64,000 bases of DNA, taken from Flavobacterium jejuense (GTDB taxonomy: Bacteria; Bacteroidota; Bacteroidia; Flavobacteriales; Flavobacteriaceae). Made by a program: the position numbers and the translations under genes. Where the stretch lies: contig NZ_VEVQ02000016.1 in NCBI RefSeq assembly GCF_006491595.2, forward strand, positions 40,723 to 104,722, in the 5' to 3' direction. The notes under the pieces are model-generated. The model worked only from the letters and a program-made list of their open reading frames with translations, had not been told where the DNA came from and did not search any database. The first letter of the stretch is position 1; every line of letters starts with the position of its first letter. Below, in pieces: positions 1 to 8,147 of the stretch.

Positions 1-129
1 TGTTTCAAACGCAACTTCTCCATTGTCACACAAAGTGACTAAAAAGTTTCTGTTTTCTAAACTTTCTTTAACAATTAAACCTAGCGAAGATTCATCCTCA
101 GCTAATAAAACTTTAATTTTCTCATTCAT
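1..129 (-). CDS. Response regulator, N-terminal part (runs off the left edge)
   Basis: Read on the minus strand from the ATG at 129, the first 43 codons give a receiver-domain start: a hydrophobic strand KVLLAEDES with the paired acidic residues (E-D) of the phosphorylation pocket, then a helix and LVTLCDNGEVAFE, the usual second strand and helix of CheY-like domains. The rest of the gene lies outside the window, so the output domain cannot be seen; OmpR family is likely because the partner is a HisKA kinase. The start overlaps the stop of the histidine kinase (122-124) by 8 bases, so the two are translationally coupled. Confidence 0.85.
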   Translation of the reverse strand, partial: MNEKIKVLLAEDESSLGLIVKESLENRNFLVTLCDNGEVAFET

Positions 130-1615
130 AAGGTAAAATAATTCTAAAAGTGGTTTGATGATTTCGTATTAATTGTAATGACCCGTTATGCTTTTCTATT
201 AGAGTTTTTGAAAAATATAAACCGATACCATATCCTTTTACATCATGAAGATTGCCTTTAGGAATGCGATAAAATTTTTCAAAAATTGATTTTTCCTCTG
301 ATTTTGGAATTGTGTTTCCTGTATCTGTTACATCAATTTGGATTGTATTATTAATTAGTTCACAAGTTACAATAATTTCATCTCCTCCATATTTAATCGC
401 ATTGTCAATTAAATTTGAGAATACATTTTCAAGATAAAAAGGGTCTCCAAAAAAAAGAAGTTGTTCTAAATAATTTGAAAGCAGAATTGATTTATTAGTA
501 CTTGTTTTGTGTTTTTCTACAATACTATTTAAAAACGGAATTAAGTTGAAACGCTCTCTATTTAAAGTAAGTTTTTCGGTATTTAAAGTGGCTGTTTCTA
601 AAATTTTTTCAACCATAATTTCTAATTTAGAAAGTTGCTTCTTAGAAATACTTATATATTTTTGATTTTTTTCAAGATTATTGGTTGGGTTAAAATTACT
701 CATTCCTTCTAAAGCAGATGAAATTGTTGTGATTGGTGTTTTGAATTCATGAGTGATATTATTGATAAAATCATTTTTTATGTCATCCATTTTCTTTTGT
801 TTGCTTATTACATATAACATAAAAAACAAACATCCTATAAGACCTATTAAAAAAATAAATGATAATACTAATTCTATACCCATTCTTTTTAGTAATAGTA
901 AGTTGGAATAATTAAAACCTAAAGTTAGGATTTCGTCGGGTTTGAAAAAAGTAGATTTTGGTTCTATTTTATGCTTAAACGTTTGATTCGAATTTAAAAA
1001 AGTGTAAAATAATGAGTCTTTTTTTAAATGATAGAAGCTGTAATCTAATGCAATGTTTTTACGTTTTAGTTCAGTTTTTAAAATAGAATCAACATGATTG
1101 TATTTTATGGTATCGCTAGACATGTTAATTACAATGCGATTTGGGAATTGTTCAATACCTCCAATTTTATCTTGTGCTATTTTTCCTTTTAAAACTTGAA
1201 TAGAATTAATAGAACTACTTTTTGGTAAAAGCGGTGTTTTACCATCAATAAAAAATATTTTTGTATCTATTTTTGTTGAATTGTCGTTAAACGTTTCAAA
1301 AAGTAAAGTATCGGTTTCTTTTGTTTTTGGAGAATTGGTTTTGATAGCGGATTTGAAAATAGAATCTTTGAAAACGAGATTAATAAAGTCTTTCGATTTT
1401 AAATTTTTATCGGAACTAACAAAACTAATAAGCTGTTTTTTGGATTCTTCATTAAAATAGATTTCTAAAGCTTTGTCATAAGCAATTTGAACTTCATTAA
1501 AGAGTCTATCCTTATTAGAAATATAATTCTTATAATTCCAATACACTTGCAAGCCTATTGTTGCTAGAATTAAAAAACTAATTAGTAAAAATATTTTCCT
1601 TGTAGTAATATTCAT
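122..1615 (-). CDS. Sensor histidine kinase (HisKA/HATPase, two membrane segments)
   Basis: A membrane kinase of 497 residues that should phosphorylate the overlapping downstream response regulator. Membrane segments lie at about 7-25 and 247-270 and enclose a periplasmic sensor region of about 220 residues with no recognised fold. The H-box THEFKTP has its phospho-acceptor His at about residue 289, followed by an N-box (NLIDNAIKYGG) and a G-box (GYGIGLYFSKTL), so it appears catalytically complete. It diverges from the GLPGLI gene with only about 118 bases between starts, in a spacer that holds direct repeats. The signal sensed is unknown. Confidence 0.93.
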   Translation of the reverse strand: MNITTRKIFLLISFLILATIGLQVYWNYKNYISNKDRLFNEVQIAYDKALEIYFNEESKKQLISFVSSDKNLKSKDFINLVFKDSIFKSAIKTNSPKTKETDTLLFETFNDNSTKIDTKIFFIDGKTPLLPKSSSINSIQVLKGKIAQDKIGGIEQFPNRIVINMSSDTIKYNHVDSILKTELKRKNIALDYSFYHLKKDSLFYTFLNSNQTFKHKIEPKSTFFKPDEILTLGFNYSNLLLLKRMGIELVLSFIFLIGLIGCLFFMLYVISKQKKMDDIKNDFINNITHEFKTPITTISSALEGMSNFNPTNNLEKNQKYISISKKQLSKLEIMVEKILETATLNTEKLTLNRERFNLIPFLNSIVEKHKTSTNKSILLSNYLEQLLFFGDPFYLENVFSNLIDNAIKYGGDEIIVTCELINNTIQIDVTDTGNTIPKSEEKSIFEKFYRIPKGNLHDVKGYGIGLYFSKTLIEKHNGSLQLIRNHQTTFRIILPYE

Positions 1616-1653
1616 TTTTCAAAAATAGAAACTATTTCAGAAGATTGTTAGCC

Positions 1654-1680
1654 GTTAACATACGTTAACATAGATTAACC
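1654..1680. promoter_or_regulatory. Candidate response-regulator operator: GTTAACATA-type repeats, 10-base period
   Basis: Two near-identical GTTAACATA units and a third degenerate unit (GATTAAC) follow each other with a 10-base period in the spacer between the kinase and the GLPGLI gene. OmpR-family regulators typically bind direct repeats one helical turn apart. The position between divergent genes suggests the adjacent two-component system binds here. This is inference from repeat layout only. Confidence 0.4.
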
Positions 1681-1684
1681 AACT

Positions 1685-1719
1685 GTTTGTATTCGAATTC
1701 TTTAGTTTGTATTCGAATT
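1685..1719 (+). repeat. Perfect 15-base direct repeat, 20-base period
   Basis: The sequence GTTTGTATTCGAATT occurs at 1685-1699 and again at 1705-1719, exactly 20 bases later, directly upstream of the GLPGLI start codon. Each copy contains TTTG and a near-palindrome TTCGAA. It could be part of the promoter (TTTG is the Bacteroidetes -33 element) or a regulator site, or simply a short duplication. Confidence 0.5.
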
Positions 1720-1733
1720 TTAAATCAATAAAG

Positions 1734-2573
1734 ATGAAATCTACAGTAATTACAACTATTATGCTGCTTTTGTTTGCTAACTCATTTGCTCAAAACTTTC
1801 AAGGCATTGCTTACTATACTTCTAAAACACAATTGAAAGATTTTAATATCACAAGTAACGATTTGACTCCTGAAATGAAAGATCAAATGATGGAAAAAAT
1901 GAAAAAAGCTTTTGAAAAAGAGTATACGTTACATTTTACCAATTTTGAATCTGTTTATCAAGAAGAAGAAAAATTAGAAAAGCCTAATCCTTCTTCAGGT
2001 GGTTTACAAGTAAAAATGTCATTTGCAGGAGGACATAATTCAAACAAGTTGTATAAAAATTTTAAGACAAATCAATATATTGCTGATGATGATATTTTTG
2101 GTAAAGAATTCTTAATAACCGATTCTTTGAAGAAAATGAATTGGAAATTGGGTAACGAACAAAAGAAAATTGGAAATTATACATGTTATAAAGCGCAATT
2201 ATTTATTCCTGTTCTAGAAGAAGATTTAAAAAAGTATGAAGCCAATAAAAAAAAGAAGGATGATGGTAAAACAAATCTCTTAACATTAAAAGAACCAAAA
2301 GAAACAATTATCGAGGCTTGGTACACTTTAGAGATTCCTGTTTCAAATGGACCAGCAAAATATTGGGGTTTGCCAGGATTAATTTTGGAATTACACGAAG
2401 AGAATACAGTTTATTTATGTACCAAAATTGTTGTTAATCCAAAAGACAAAATCGAAATTAAAGCACCAAAAAACGGAAAAGAAGTTACTCAAAAAGAGTT
2501 TGATGGCATACAAGAAAAAAAACTACAAAGTATGATGAATGAAAATGGAGCAATTGAAATAAGACTGAATTAA
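1734..2573 (+). CDS. GLPGLI family secreted protein
   Basis: This 279-residue protein belongs to the GLPGLI family of Bacteroidetes, named for the motif seen here as WGLPGLILELHEE. It starts with a signal peptide (KSTVITTIMLLLFANSFAQ). The start was placed at the ATG at 1734 rather than an upstream TTG because the signal peptide begins there. The family has no established biochemical role; members are often found next to TonB-dependent-receptor-like barrels, as here (gap about 100 bases). It is probably periplasmic or surface associated. It diverges from a two-component system that may control it. Confidence 0.88.
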   Translation: MKSTVITTIMLLLFANSFAQNFQGIAYYTSKTQLKDFNITSNDLTPEMKDQMMEKMKKAFEKEYTLHFTNFESVYQEEEKLEKPNPSSGGLQVKMSFAGGHNSNKLYKNFKTNQYIADDDIFGKEFLITDSLKKMNWKLGNEQKKIGNYTCYKAQLFIPVLEEDLKKYEANKKKKDDGKTNLLTLKEPKETIIEAWYTLEIPVSNGPAKYWGLPGLILELHEENTVYLCTKIVVNPKDKIEIKAPKNGKEVTQKEFDGIQEKKLQSMMNENGAIEIRLN

Positions 2574-2674
2574 ACCATTTTGTTAAGGTGATGTCTAATA
2601 ACGGAAAAATATTCTTTTTGATGTAACAAAAGACACCAAAAACAGTCTACTATATGTGTACAAACAACAAACAA

Positions 2675-5389
2675 ATGAAATCAATTTTATTTCTTCTTTT
2701 CTTATTTTTAACTAGTGTAAGTTTTGCTCAAAACATTCGTTTCGAAGGAACTGTAAAAGATAGTACTGGTCTTGGTCTTGAAATGGCTAATGTTATGGCG
2801 GTTAATACGGAAACCAAAGCCATGGATGCTTATGCTATCACAAACGAAAAAGGAAAATTCATCCTAAATTTAAGGGCAAATACTACATATCAGATTAAGT
2901 CTAGTTACATCGGTTTTCAAACTTTTGAAAAAACGATAAAAACTACTCCTGAAAACATGAATTTTGATATCAAAATGGAACAGGGTGTTCAATTAAATGA
3001 TGTTGAGGTTGTCTACGAAATGCCAGTTTCTATATCAGGAGATACGATTATTTATAATTCTGATTCTTTTACCAATGGAACTGAACGTAAATTAGAAGAT
3101 GTTTTAAAAAAATTACCAGGAGTGGAAGTGGATTCTGAAGGACAAATTACTGTCGAAGGAAAATCAGTTCAAAAAGTAATGGTTGAAGGCAAAGATTTTT
3201 TTGATGGTGACACAAAAATTGCAACTAAAAATATTCCTGCAAACGCATTAGATAAAATTCAAGTTTTAAGAAATTACAATGAAGTATCTAATTTAAGAGG
3301 TTTAGAAAATAATGAAGAGAATGTTGCTATTAATATCAAATTAAAGGAAGGGAAAAAGAATTTTTGGTTTGGAGATATGACTGCTGGAATTGGAGTAGGT
3401 CATGAGGAAAGTAGGTATTTGGTGAACCCAAAATTATTCTATTATAATCCTAAAATAAGCATCAATGTAATTAGTAATTTTAATAACATTGGTGAACAAC
3501 CCTTAACCACTCGTGATTATTTTAAATTTACAGGTGGTTTTAGAAATATGATGCGAAAAGGAGGTTCAAATTTTAATATTTCATCAAATGATTTAGGAAT
3601 CGGAAATCTGAATAATAATCAAGCAGCTAATATTGATACTAAATTTGGTGCAGCTAATTTTAGTTACAACCCTTCAAAAGCATTAACTTTTAGTGGATTT
3701 GGTATTGTGTTAGGAAACAAAACAAACACAAGAAATTTATCCATTACAGATCGACCTAATGATGGAAATTTACTAGATGAAACTAGAGAAGATTTGTCCG
3801 ATCAAACTACTACTCAAACCTTGTTGAAGCTAAGTTCAAGCTATGTGCCTTCAGATAAATTACATGTAGATTATGATGCTTTGCTAAAGTTTTCTGATCA
3901 AAATGAAAACCAATCCTCTATGTCTAATGTTTTAGGAAATATTTATACTAATAAAAAGCAAAATCCTTTTTCGATAAATCAAAATTTTAATTATTATTAT
4001 ACTTTAAACGAAAAAAGTGTTTTGGCATTCGAAACCCAACATTTGTTTCAAGAAGAAGATCCTTTTTATAATGCCATTTTAGCAAATAATCCGTTTCCTA
4101 TAATTGATTTTCAAGCACAATCTCAATATAATATTAACCAAGACAGGTTTGTCAAAACAAATAAACTAGATGTAAAAGGAGATTATTATTACATGGTTAC
4201 TCCAAAAAGTAATATTAATCTAACTATCGGAAATACATATTCTTATCAAAATTTTGACTCTCATATTTTTCAAATATTAGATAATGGATCAATAAATGAC
4301 ATGAATGAAGCTCAAAACAATAATAGGGTAAATTATGCCTTTAACGATGTTTTTGCAGGATTACATTATAAATTTATTACAGGTAAATTTACTTTTAATC
4401 CAGGTTTTAGTGTTCATAATTATAGTACGAAAGACACGCAACTTGGAACTTCAAATGCAATGAGTTTTAATCGATTTTTACCAGGTGTTTATGCCTTATA
4501 TCAAATAAAAAAATCAGAAACACTAACCTATAATTTTTCATTACAAAATAATTTTACAGATATTACTAAGTTGGCAGAAGGATATGTGTTTTCAAGTTAT
4601 AACAGTTTGTTTAATGGGAATCGCTACTTAGAAAACTCTTTGTCACAAAACCATAGTCTTAGGTATTTTAAGTACAATATGTTTAATTTTGAAAATATTT
4701 TTGGGTACTTAAATTACACCAAACAAGTAGATGCCATTAAAAGTAAAGCGTTGTTGAATAATGTATTTCAAACTTCTTCTTCTGTAAATTTACCTTCAAA
4801 TTTTGCAGATGAATCTATTTCGGGAGCCTTCAATTATGGTCGTTCTTTTGCAAGATACTATAAAGCTTCTGTTGGTTTGAGCATGAATTGGGGTAAGTTT
4901 AATAATATTAGGGTTTTTCCAGATGCAGATACTGATCCAAATAATAATCCAACAGAAATTCAGGCAACAGAATCTTTTACTCAAAATTACAATGTTAAGT
5001 TTTCTACCAATTATAAAACATTGCCTAATCTTTCTTTAGGATATACTTATACTATTAATGATAATTTTACGGATACTTTTTATACAGATAGTCCAGCTTT
5101 AGGTTTGGAGTATTATTTCTTGGATGCGTTTTCATTTGTGTCTGATTATACTTTTAATCACAATAGAAACAAATCAAAATCAGTAGATAATGAATATGAT
5201 TTTTTAAGTGCCAGTTTGATTTATCAGAAAAAGGACAGTAAATGGGAATACAAATTATTAGGAACTAATATTTTGGATACTAAGTCTTTAAATAATAATA
5301 GTTTTAATCAAATTGCAGGAATTAGTAATTTTTCAAGCTATTTTGTACAGCCTAGATATATTATCTTAAGTTTGAAATATAATTTGTAA
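2675..5389 (+). CDS. Outer-membrane beta-barrel protein, TonB-receptor-like, with carboxypeptidase-regulatory N-domain
   Basis: A 904-residue outer-membrane protein. A signal peptide (KSILFLLFLFLTSVSFAQ) is followed by a carboxypeptidase-regulatory-like beta-sandwich (about 20-110), a plug-like segment (about 110-235, with DVLKKLPGVEVDSEGQITVEG) and a long barrel rich in alternating aromatic strands, ending LILSLKYNL with a C-terminal hydrophobic strand. It resembles the outer-membrane beta-barrel family of Bacteroidetes that is related to SusC-type receptors but lacks a clear TonB box. The start at 2675 gives a clean signal peptide; an ATG at 2654 adds seven residues. It is probably cotranscribed with the GLPGLI gene. 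The substrate is unknown. Confidence 0.88.
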   Translation: MKSILFLLFLFLTSVSFAQNIRFEGTVKDSTGLGLEMANVMAVNTETKAMDAYAITNEKGKFILNLRANTTYQIKSSYIGFQTFEKTIKTTPENMNFDIKMEQGVQLNDVEVVYEMPVSISGDTIIYNSDSFTNGTERKLEDVLKKLPGVEVDSEGQITVEGKSVQKVMVEGKDFFDGDTKIATKNIPANALDKIQVLRNYNEVSNLRGLENNEENVAINIKLKEGKKNFWFGDMTAGIGVGHEESRYLVNPKLFYYNPKISINVISNFNNIGEQPLTTRDYFKFTGGFRNMMRKGGSNFNISSNDLGIGNLNNNQAANIDTKFGAANFSYNPSKALTFSGFGIVLGNKTNTRNLSITDRPNDGNLLDETREDLSDQTTTQTLLKLSSSYVPSDKLHVDYDALLKFSDQNENQSSMSNVLGNIYTNKKQNPFSINQNFNYYYTLNEKSVLAFETQHLFQEEDPFYNAILANNPFPIIDFQAQSQYNINQDRFVKTNKLDVKGDYYYMVTPKSNINLTIGNTYSYQNFDSHIFQILDNGSINDMNEAQNNNRVNYAFNDVFAGLHYKFITGKFTFNPGFSVHNYSTKDTQLGTSNAMSFNRFLPGVYALYQIKKSETLTYNFSLQNNFTDITKLAEGYVFSSYNSLFNGNRYLENSLSQNHSLRYFKYNMFNFENIFGYLNYTKQVDAIKSKALLNNVFQTSSSVNLPSNFADESISGAFNYGRSFARYYKASVGLSMNWGKFNNIRVFPDADTDPNNNPTEIQATESFTQNYNVKFSTNYKTLPNLSLGYTYTINDNFTDTFYTDSPALGLEYYFLDAFSFVSDYTFNHNRNKSKSVDNEYDFLSASLIYQKKDSKWEYKLLGTNILDTKSLNNNSFNQIAGISNFSSYFVQPRYIILSLKYNL

Positions 5390-5410
5390 ACGAATATTTC
5401 TATTGCATAA

Positions 5411-5444
5411 AAAAACCTGATTCTTAATTGAATCAGGTTTTTTT
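5411..5444. terminator. Bidirectional intrinsic terminator between barrel gene and metK
   Basis: A 13-base perfect inverted repeat (core CCTGATTC / GAATCAGG with flanking A and T tracts) around a TTAATT loop. It has A-runs on the left and T-runs on the right, so it can end transcription of the barrel gene (+) and of metK (-), which converge here. Confidence 0.9.
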
Positions 5445-5463
5445 GTAATGTATAAATTGAGAA

Positions 5464-6714
5464 TTATATCCCGAAATCACTTTTGATTTTGTCTACAAAG
5501 TCTAGTTTTTCCCATGTAAATAATTCAACAGTAACTGTTTTTTCATGTCCTCCAGGAGCAGAAAAAGTTTTTGTTACCGTTTCTGGTTTTCTACCCATGT
5601 GTCCGTATGCAGCAGTTTCACTATAGATTGGATTTCTTAATTTTAAACGTTGTTCTATAAAATAAGGACGCATATCAAAAATTTCAGCCACTTTTTTGGC
5701 AATTTCACCATCAGTTAATGATAATTTACTTGTTCCGTAGGTATTTACATATATGTTCGTTGGTTCAGCAACACCAATAGCATAAGAAACTTGCACTAAT
5801 ATTTCTTCAGCAACACCAGCTGCAACTAAGTTTTTAGCAATATGTCTTGTAGCATAAGCAGCAGAACGGTCTACTTTACTTGGATCTTTTCCAGAAAACG
5901 CACCACCACCGTGAGCACCTTTTCCTCCATAAGTATCTACAATAATTTTTCTACCAGTTAAGCCAGTATCTCCATGTGGTCCACCAATAACAAATTTTCC
6001 AGTTGGATTAATATGGTATTTAATTGCATCATTGAACAAATGTGCATACTGAGGATTTTTAGCAATAACTCTTGGAATTAAAATTTCAATAATATCTTTT
6101 TTGATTTTTGCTAACATTTCTGGTTCATTGGCAAAATCATCATGTTGTGTGGAAACTACAATAGCGTCTATACGAACAGGTTTGTTGTCGTTGTTGTATT
6201 CTAATGTAACTTGCGACTTTGCATCAGGTCTTAAATAAGTAATGTCTTTGTTTTCTCTTCTTAAATCAGCTAAAACCTGAAGAATTTCATGTGATAATTT
6301 CAAAGCCAATGGCATGTATTCTTCTGTTTCATTTGTTGCATAACCAAACATCATTCCTTGGTCGCCAGCACCTTGTTCTTCTTTGGTAGCTCTATCAACA
6401 CCTTGGTTAATATCAGCAGATTGCTCATGTATAGCAGATAGTACTCCACAAGAATCCGCTTCAAACATATATTCGCTTTTGGTGTACCCTATTTTACGGA
6501 TTACTTCTCTTGCGATTTGTTGTACATCTAAGTAAGTGTTTGATTTTACTTCTCCTGCTAAAATTACTTGTCCTGTTGTTACAAGAGTTTCACAAGCTAC
6601 TTTTGATTCTGGATCAAAGGCTAAAAAGTTATCAATTAATGCATCACTAATTTGGTCAGCTACTTTGTCTGGGTGTCCTTCACTCACAGATTCTGACGTA
6701 AATAAATAAGCCAT
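5464..6714 (-). CDS. metK: S-adenosylmethionine synthetase
   Basis: Makes S-adenosylmethionine from methionine and ATP in the cytosol. The 416-residue protein has the N-terminal signature SEGHPDK (11-17), the ATP loop GAGDQGMMFGYA (from about 115), and GGPHGDTGLTGRK plus GGGAFSGKDPSKVDRS in the central and C-terminal domains. Length is slightly above the usual 385-400 because of small insertions. It stands alone on the minus strand but next to the cysteine/methionine operons whose product it uses. Its long leader holds a hairpin described separately. Confidence 0.98.
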   Translation of the reverse strand: MAYLFTSESVSEGHPDKVADQISDALIDNFLAFDPESKVACETLVTTGQVILAGEVKSNTYLDVQQIAREVIRKIGYTKSEYMFEADSCGVLSAIHEQSADINQGVDRATKEEQGAGDQGMMFGYATNETEEYMPLALKLSHEILQVLADLRRENKDITYLRPDAKSQVTLEYNNDNKPVRIDAIVVSTQHDDFANEPEMLAKIKKDIIEILIPRVIAKNPQYAHLFNDAIKYHINPTGKFVIGGPHGDTGLTGRKIIVDTYGGKGAHGGGAFSGKDPSKVDRSAAYATRHIAKNLVAAGVAEEILVQVSYAIGVAEPTNIYVNTYGTSKLSLTDGEIAKKVAEIFDMRPYFIEQRLKLRNPIYSETAAYGHMGRKPETVTKTFSAPGGHEKTVTVELFTWEKLDFVDKIKSDFGI

Positions 6715-6758
6715 ATTCTTTTTTAAGTTTAAGCGAGGAGTTCGAATTGCAAAAATGG

Positions 6759-6802
6759 AAATGCTAAAGGAGTAGAATGTACTGCTTTAGCATTTTTTTT
6801 AT
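6759..6802 (+). terminator. Terminator-like hairpin inside the metK leader
   Basis: The arms AAATGCTAAAG and CTTTAGCATTT form an 11-bp perfect stem and are followed on the plus strand by a T-tract, giving a canonical intrinsic terminator for plus-strand transcription. No plus-strand gene ends here. Read on the minus strand it is a stem in the metK 5' leader followed only by a weak T-run. It may end an antisense transcript or be a leader element. Confidence 0.5.
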
Positions 6803-6890
6803 TTTAAATAGTAATGGAATATTAATTCTATATAAACTATTAAAAATAGAGGTTGCAATCAGTTCAAATTTTTCCTCTTGAATTATTCGA

Positions 6891-6898
6891 CAAATTTA
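6891..6898 (-). promoter_or_regulatory. Candidate -7 box (TAAATTTG) for metK
   Basis: An exact match to the Bacteroidetes -7 consensus TAnnTTTG on the minus strand, about 180 bases upstream of the metK start. No convincing -33 TTTG at the usual distance was seen. Confidence 0.4.
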
Positions 6899-7099
6899 TG
6901 AAATCAAATTGAATAAGAAAGGAAATCTTTTTTATTTTTAAACTAAATTAACACTTTTCTATAAACTGTTTACTGTTGATTTGATGGTTTTTATTAAATC
7001 AACTACATGTTTATTTGGTTTAAAAAACTACATTTAGCGTTTAAAATAATAAAAAATAGAAAAAACAACTATTTAATTTTTTTATATAGAAAATTAATC

Positions 7100-7107
7100 T
7101 AATTTTG
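7100..7107 (+). promoter_or_regulatory. Candidate -7 box (TAATTTTG) of the cys operon
   Basis: An exact TAnnTTTG match 29 bases before the leader-peptide start at 7136. This fits a short transcript beginning that starts with the leader peptide. The -33 element is not clear. Confidence 0.5.
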
Positions 7108-7135
7108 CTTTTCAAATAAATCAAGAAAAAAGAAA

Positions 7136-7210
7136 ATGAAATTAATGGTTTGCAATATATGTTGTATGATGTGGTATAACCGCAGAGACACTGTATTGCT
7201 AAAAAAATAA
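7136..7210 (+). CDS. Cys/Met leader peptide of the cys operon (24 aa)
   Basis: A 24-codon ORF whose residues 6-13 read CNICCMMW. It aligns from the first Met with a second leader at 14215 (MKTIICNMCCMMW), which fixes the start. The Cys codons lie at 7151, 7160 and 7163, the paired Met codons at 7166 and 7169, and the Trp codon at 7172. The segment right after them, GCAGAG (7182-7187), is complementary to CTCTGC (7238-7243), the left arm of the terminator. A ribosome held at the Cys/Met codons would cover up to about 7180 and leave this segment free to pair, which is the classic attenuation layout. Its likely role is to sense Cys-tRNA and Met-tRNA charging and gate cysE and downstream genes. 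Confidence 0.75.
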   Translation: MKLMVCNICCMMWYNRRDTVLLKK

Positions 7211-7234
7211 TATTTTATATATAATAGCTACAAG

Positions 7235-7262
7235 AACCTCTGCCTATCGCAGAGGTTTTTTT
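7235..7262 (+). terminator. Attenuator terminator before cysE
   Basis: A 9-bp perfect stem (AACCTCTGC at 7235-7243 and GCAGAGGTT at 7249-7257, loop CTATC) is followed by a T-run. It lies between the Cys/Met leader peptide and cysE, so it works as an attenuator rather than an operon end. Confidence 0.88.
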
Positions 7263-7302
7263 GTTTTTAACGAATAATGGTAAAGAGATAATTTGTAAAA
7301 TA

Positions 7303-8130
7303 ATGAATGATAATAATTCTATAAGTAAAATTATATTTCAAAAAAACAATTCCGAAAAATGTATTTCTATTGCAAAAAAGGAAATTGAAAATTGGATTGA
7401 AAATTTGTTTGAATGGCTGTTTTGTAATTTGGGATCTTGTGAAACAGTTGAGGGGTTTCAACAAAAAGAGATTTCTTTGAATCATAATTTGCAGCTTTTT
7501 TTGTCTCAAGTTGGTACTAATAATAAATCAGAAATTACGACTATTTTTTTTAAGGACTTAGTAGTTATTCATGAAGATTTATTAGGCGATTTGCAAACCA
7601 TACTTGAGTTTGATCCAGCCGCAAAGTCAAAGGATGAAGTACTGTTAGCTTATCCTGGTTTTTTTAGTATAGTAGTTTATCGAATTGCAAATAATTTGTG
7701 GAATAAAAAGGTGTCCGTTTTGCCAAGAGTGCTTTCTGAATATGCACATGGAAAAACAGGAATTGATATACATCCTGGAGCAACTATTGGAAAACGTTTT
7801 TTTATTGACCATGGAACAGGAATTGTTATTGGAGAAACAGCAAATATTGGTAATGATGTTAAAATTTATCAAGGTGTTACGCTTGGAGCATTAAGTGTTA
7901 GTAAAGATAAAGCAGAAGTAAAAAGGCATCCTACCATAGAAGATAATGTAATTATTTATGCTAATGCGACTATTCTTGGAGGGAAAACTGTTATTGGAAG
8001 AGGTTCCGTAATAGGTGGAAACGTTTGGATAACAGAATCAATTCTGTCACAAACATTGGTATATCATAAAAGTGAAATCATAGTAAAAGCAAAAAATAAA
8101 TTCTCAGAACCTATAAATTTTAGTATATAA
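7303..8130 (+). CDS. cysE: Serine O-acetyltransferase
   Basis: Acetylates L-serine with acetyl-CoA to O-acetylserine, the first step of cysteine synthesis. The protein (275 residues from the ATG at 7303) has a helical N-terminal half and a C-terminal left-handed beta-helix of hexapeptide repeats with DIHPGATIG (from 155) and the catalytic-type DHGTG (His about 170). An in-frame TTG at 7261 lies in the attenuator T-run and is not a credible start. It is the first gene after the Cys/Met attenuator and is 17 bases upstream of cysK. The N-terminal region is longer and more Cys-containing than in short CysE forms. Confidence 0.95.
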   Translation: MNDNNSISKIIFQKNNSEKCISIAKKEIENWIENLFEWLFCNLGSCETVEGFQQKEISLNHNLQLFLSQVGTNNKSEITTIFFKDLVVIHEDLLGDLQTILEFDPAAKSKDEVLLAYPGFFSIVVYRIANNLWNKKVSVLPRVLSEYAHGKTGIDIHPGATIGKRFFIDHGTGIVIGETANIGNDVKIYQGVTLGALSVSKDKAEVKRHPTIEDNVIIYANATILGGKTVIGRGSVIGGNVWITESILSQTLVYHKSEIIVKAKNKFSEPINFSI

Positions 8131-8147
8131 ATAAAAATAGAATTAGT

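Larger units (their letters stand above)
6715..7099. other. metK leader and AT-rich spacer
   Basis: No coding sequence is supported here. On the minus strand a TAnnTTTG box (6891-6898) would give metK a leader of about 170 bases. That leader contains an AGAGG/CCTCT pairing (6848-6852 with 6874-6878) and a strong hairpin (6759-6795). The remaining part (about 6900-7099) is AT-rich and leads to the cys promoter; no further structure was recognised. Confidence 0.5.

Noticed and set aside
7136..7262. T-box or SAM-II element as explanation of the cys leader
   Set aside because: No T-box sequence or specifier structure and no SAM-II consensus; the region is short and its conserved part is a reading frame with terminator complementarity.
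7685..7894. Open frames inside cysE and similar short frames inside other genes (for example 12215-12439, 23775-23999, 47828-48139)
   Set aside because: They overlap well supported genes in other frames, lack own signals and have composition expected of shadows.
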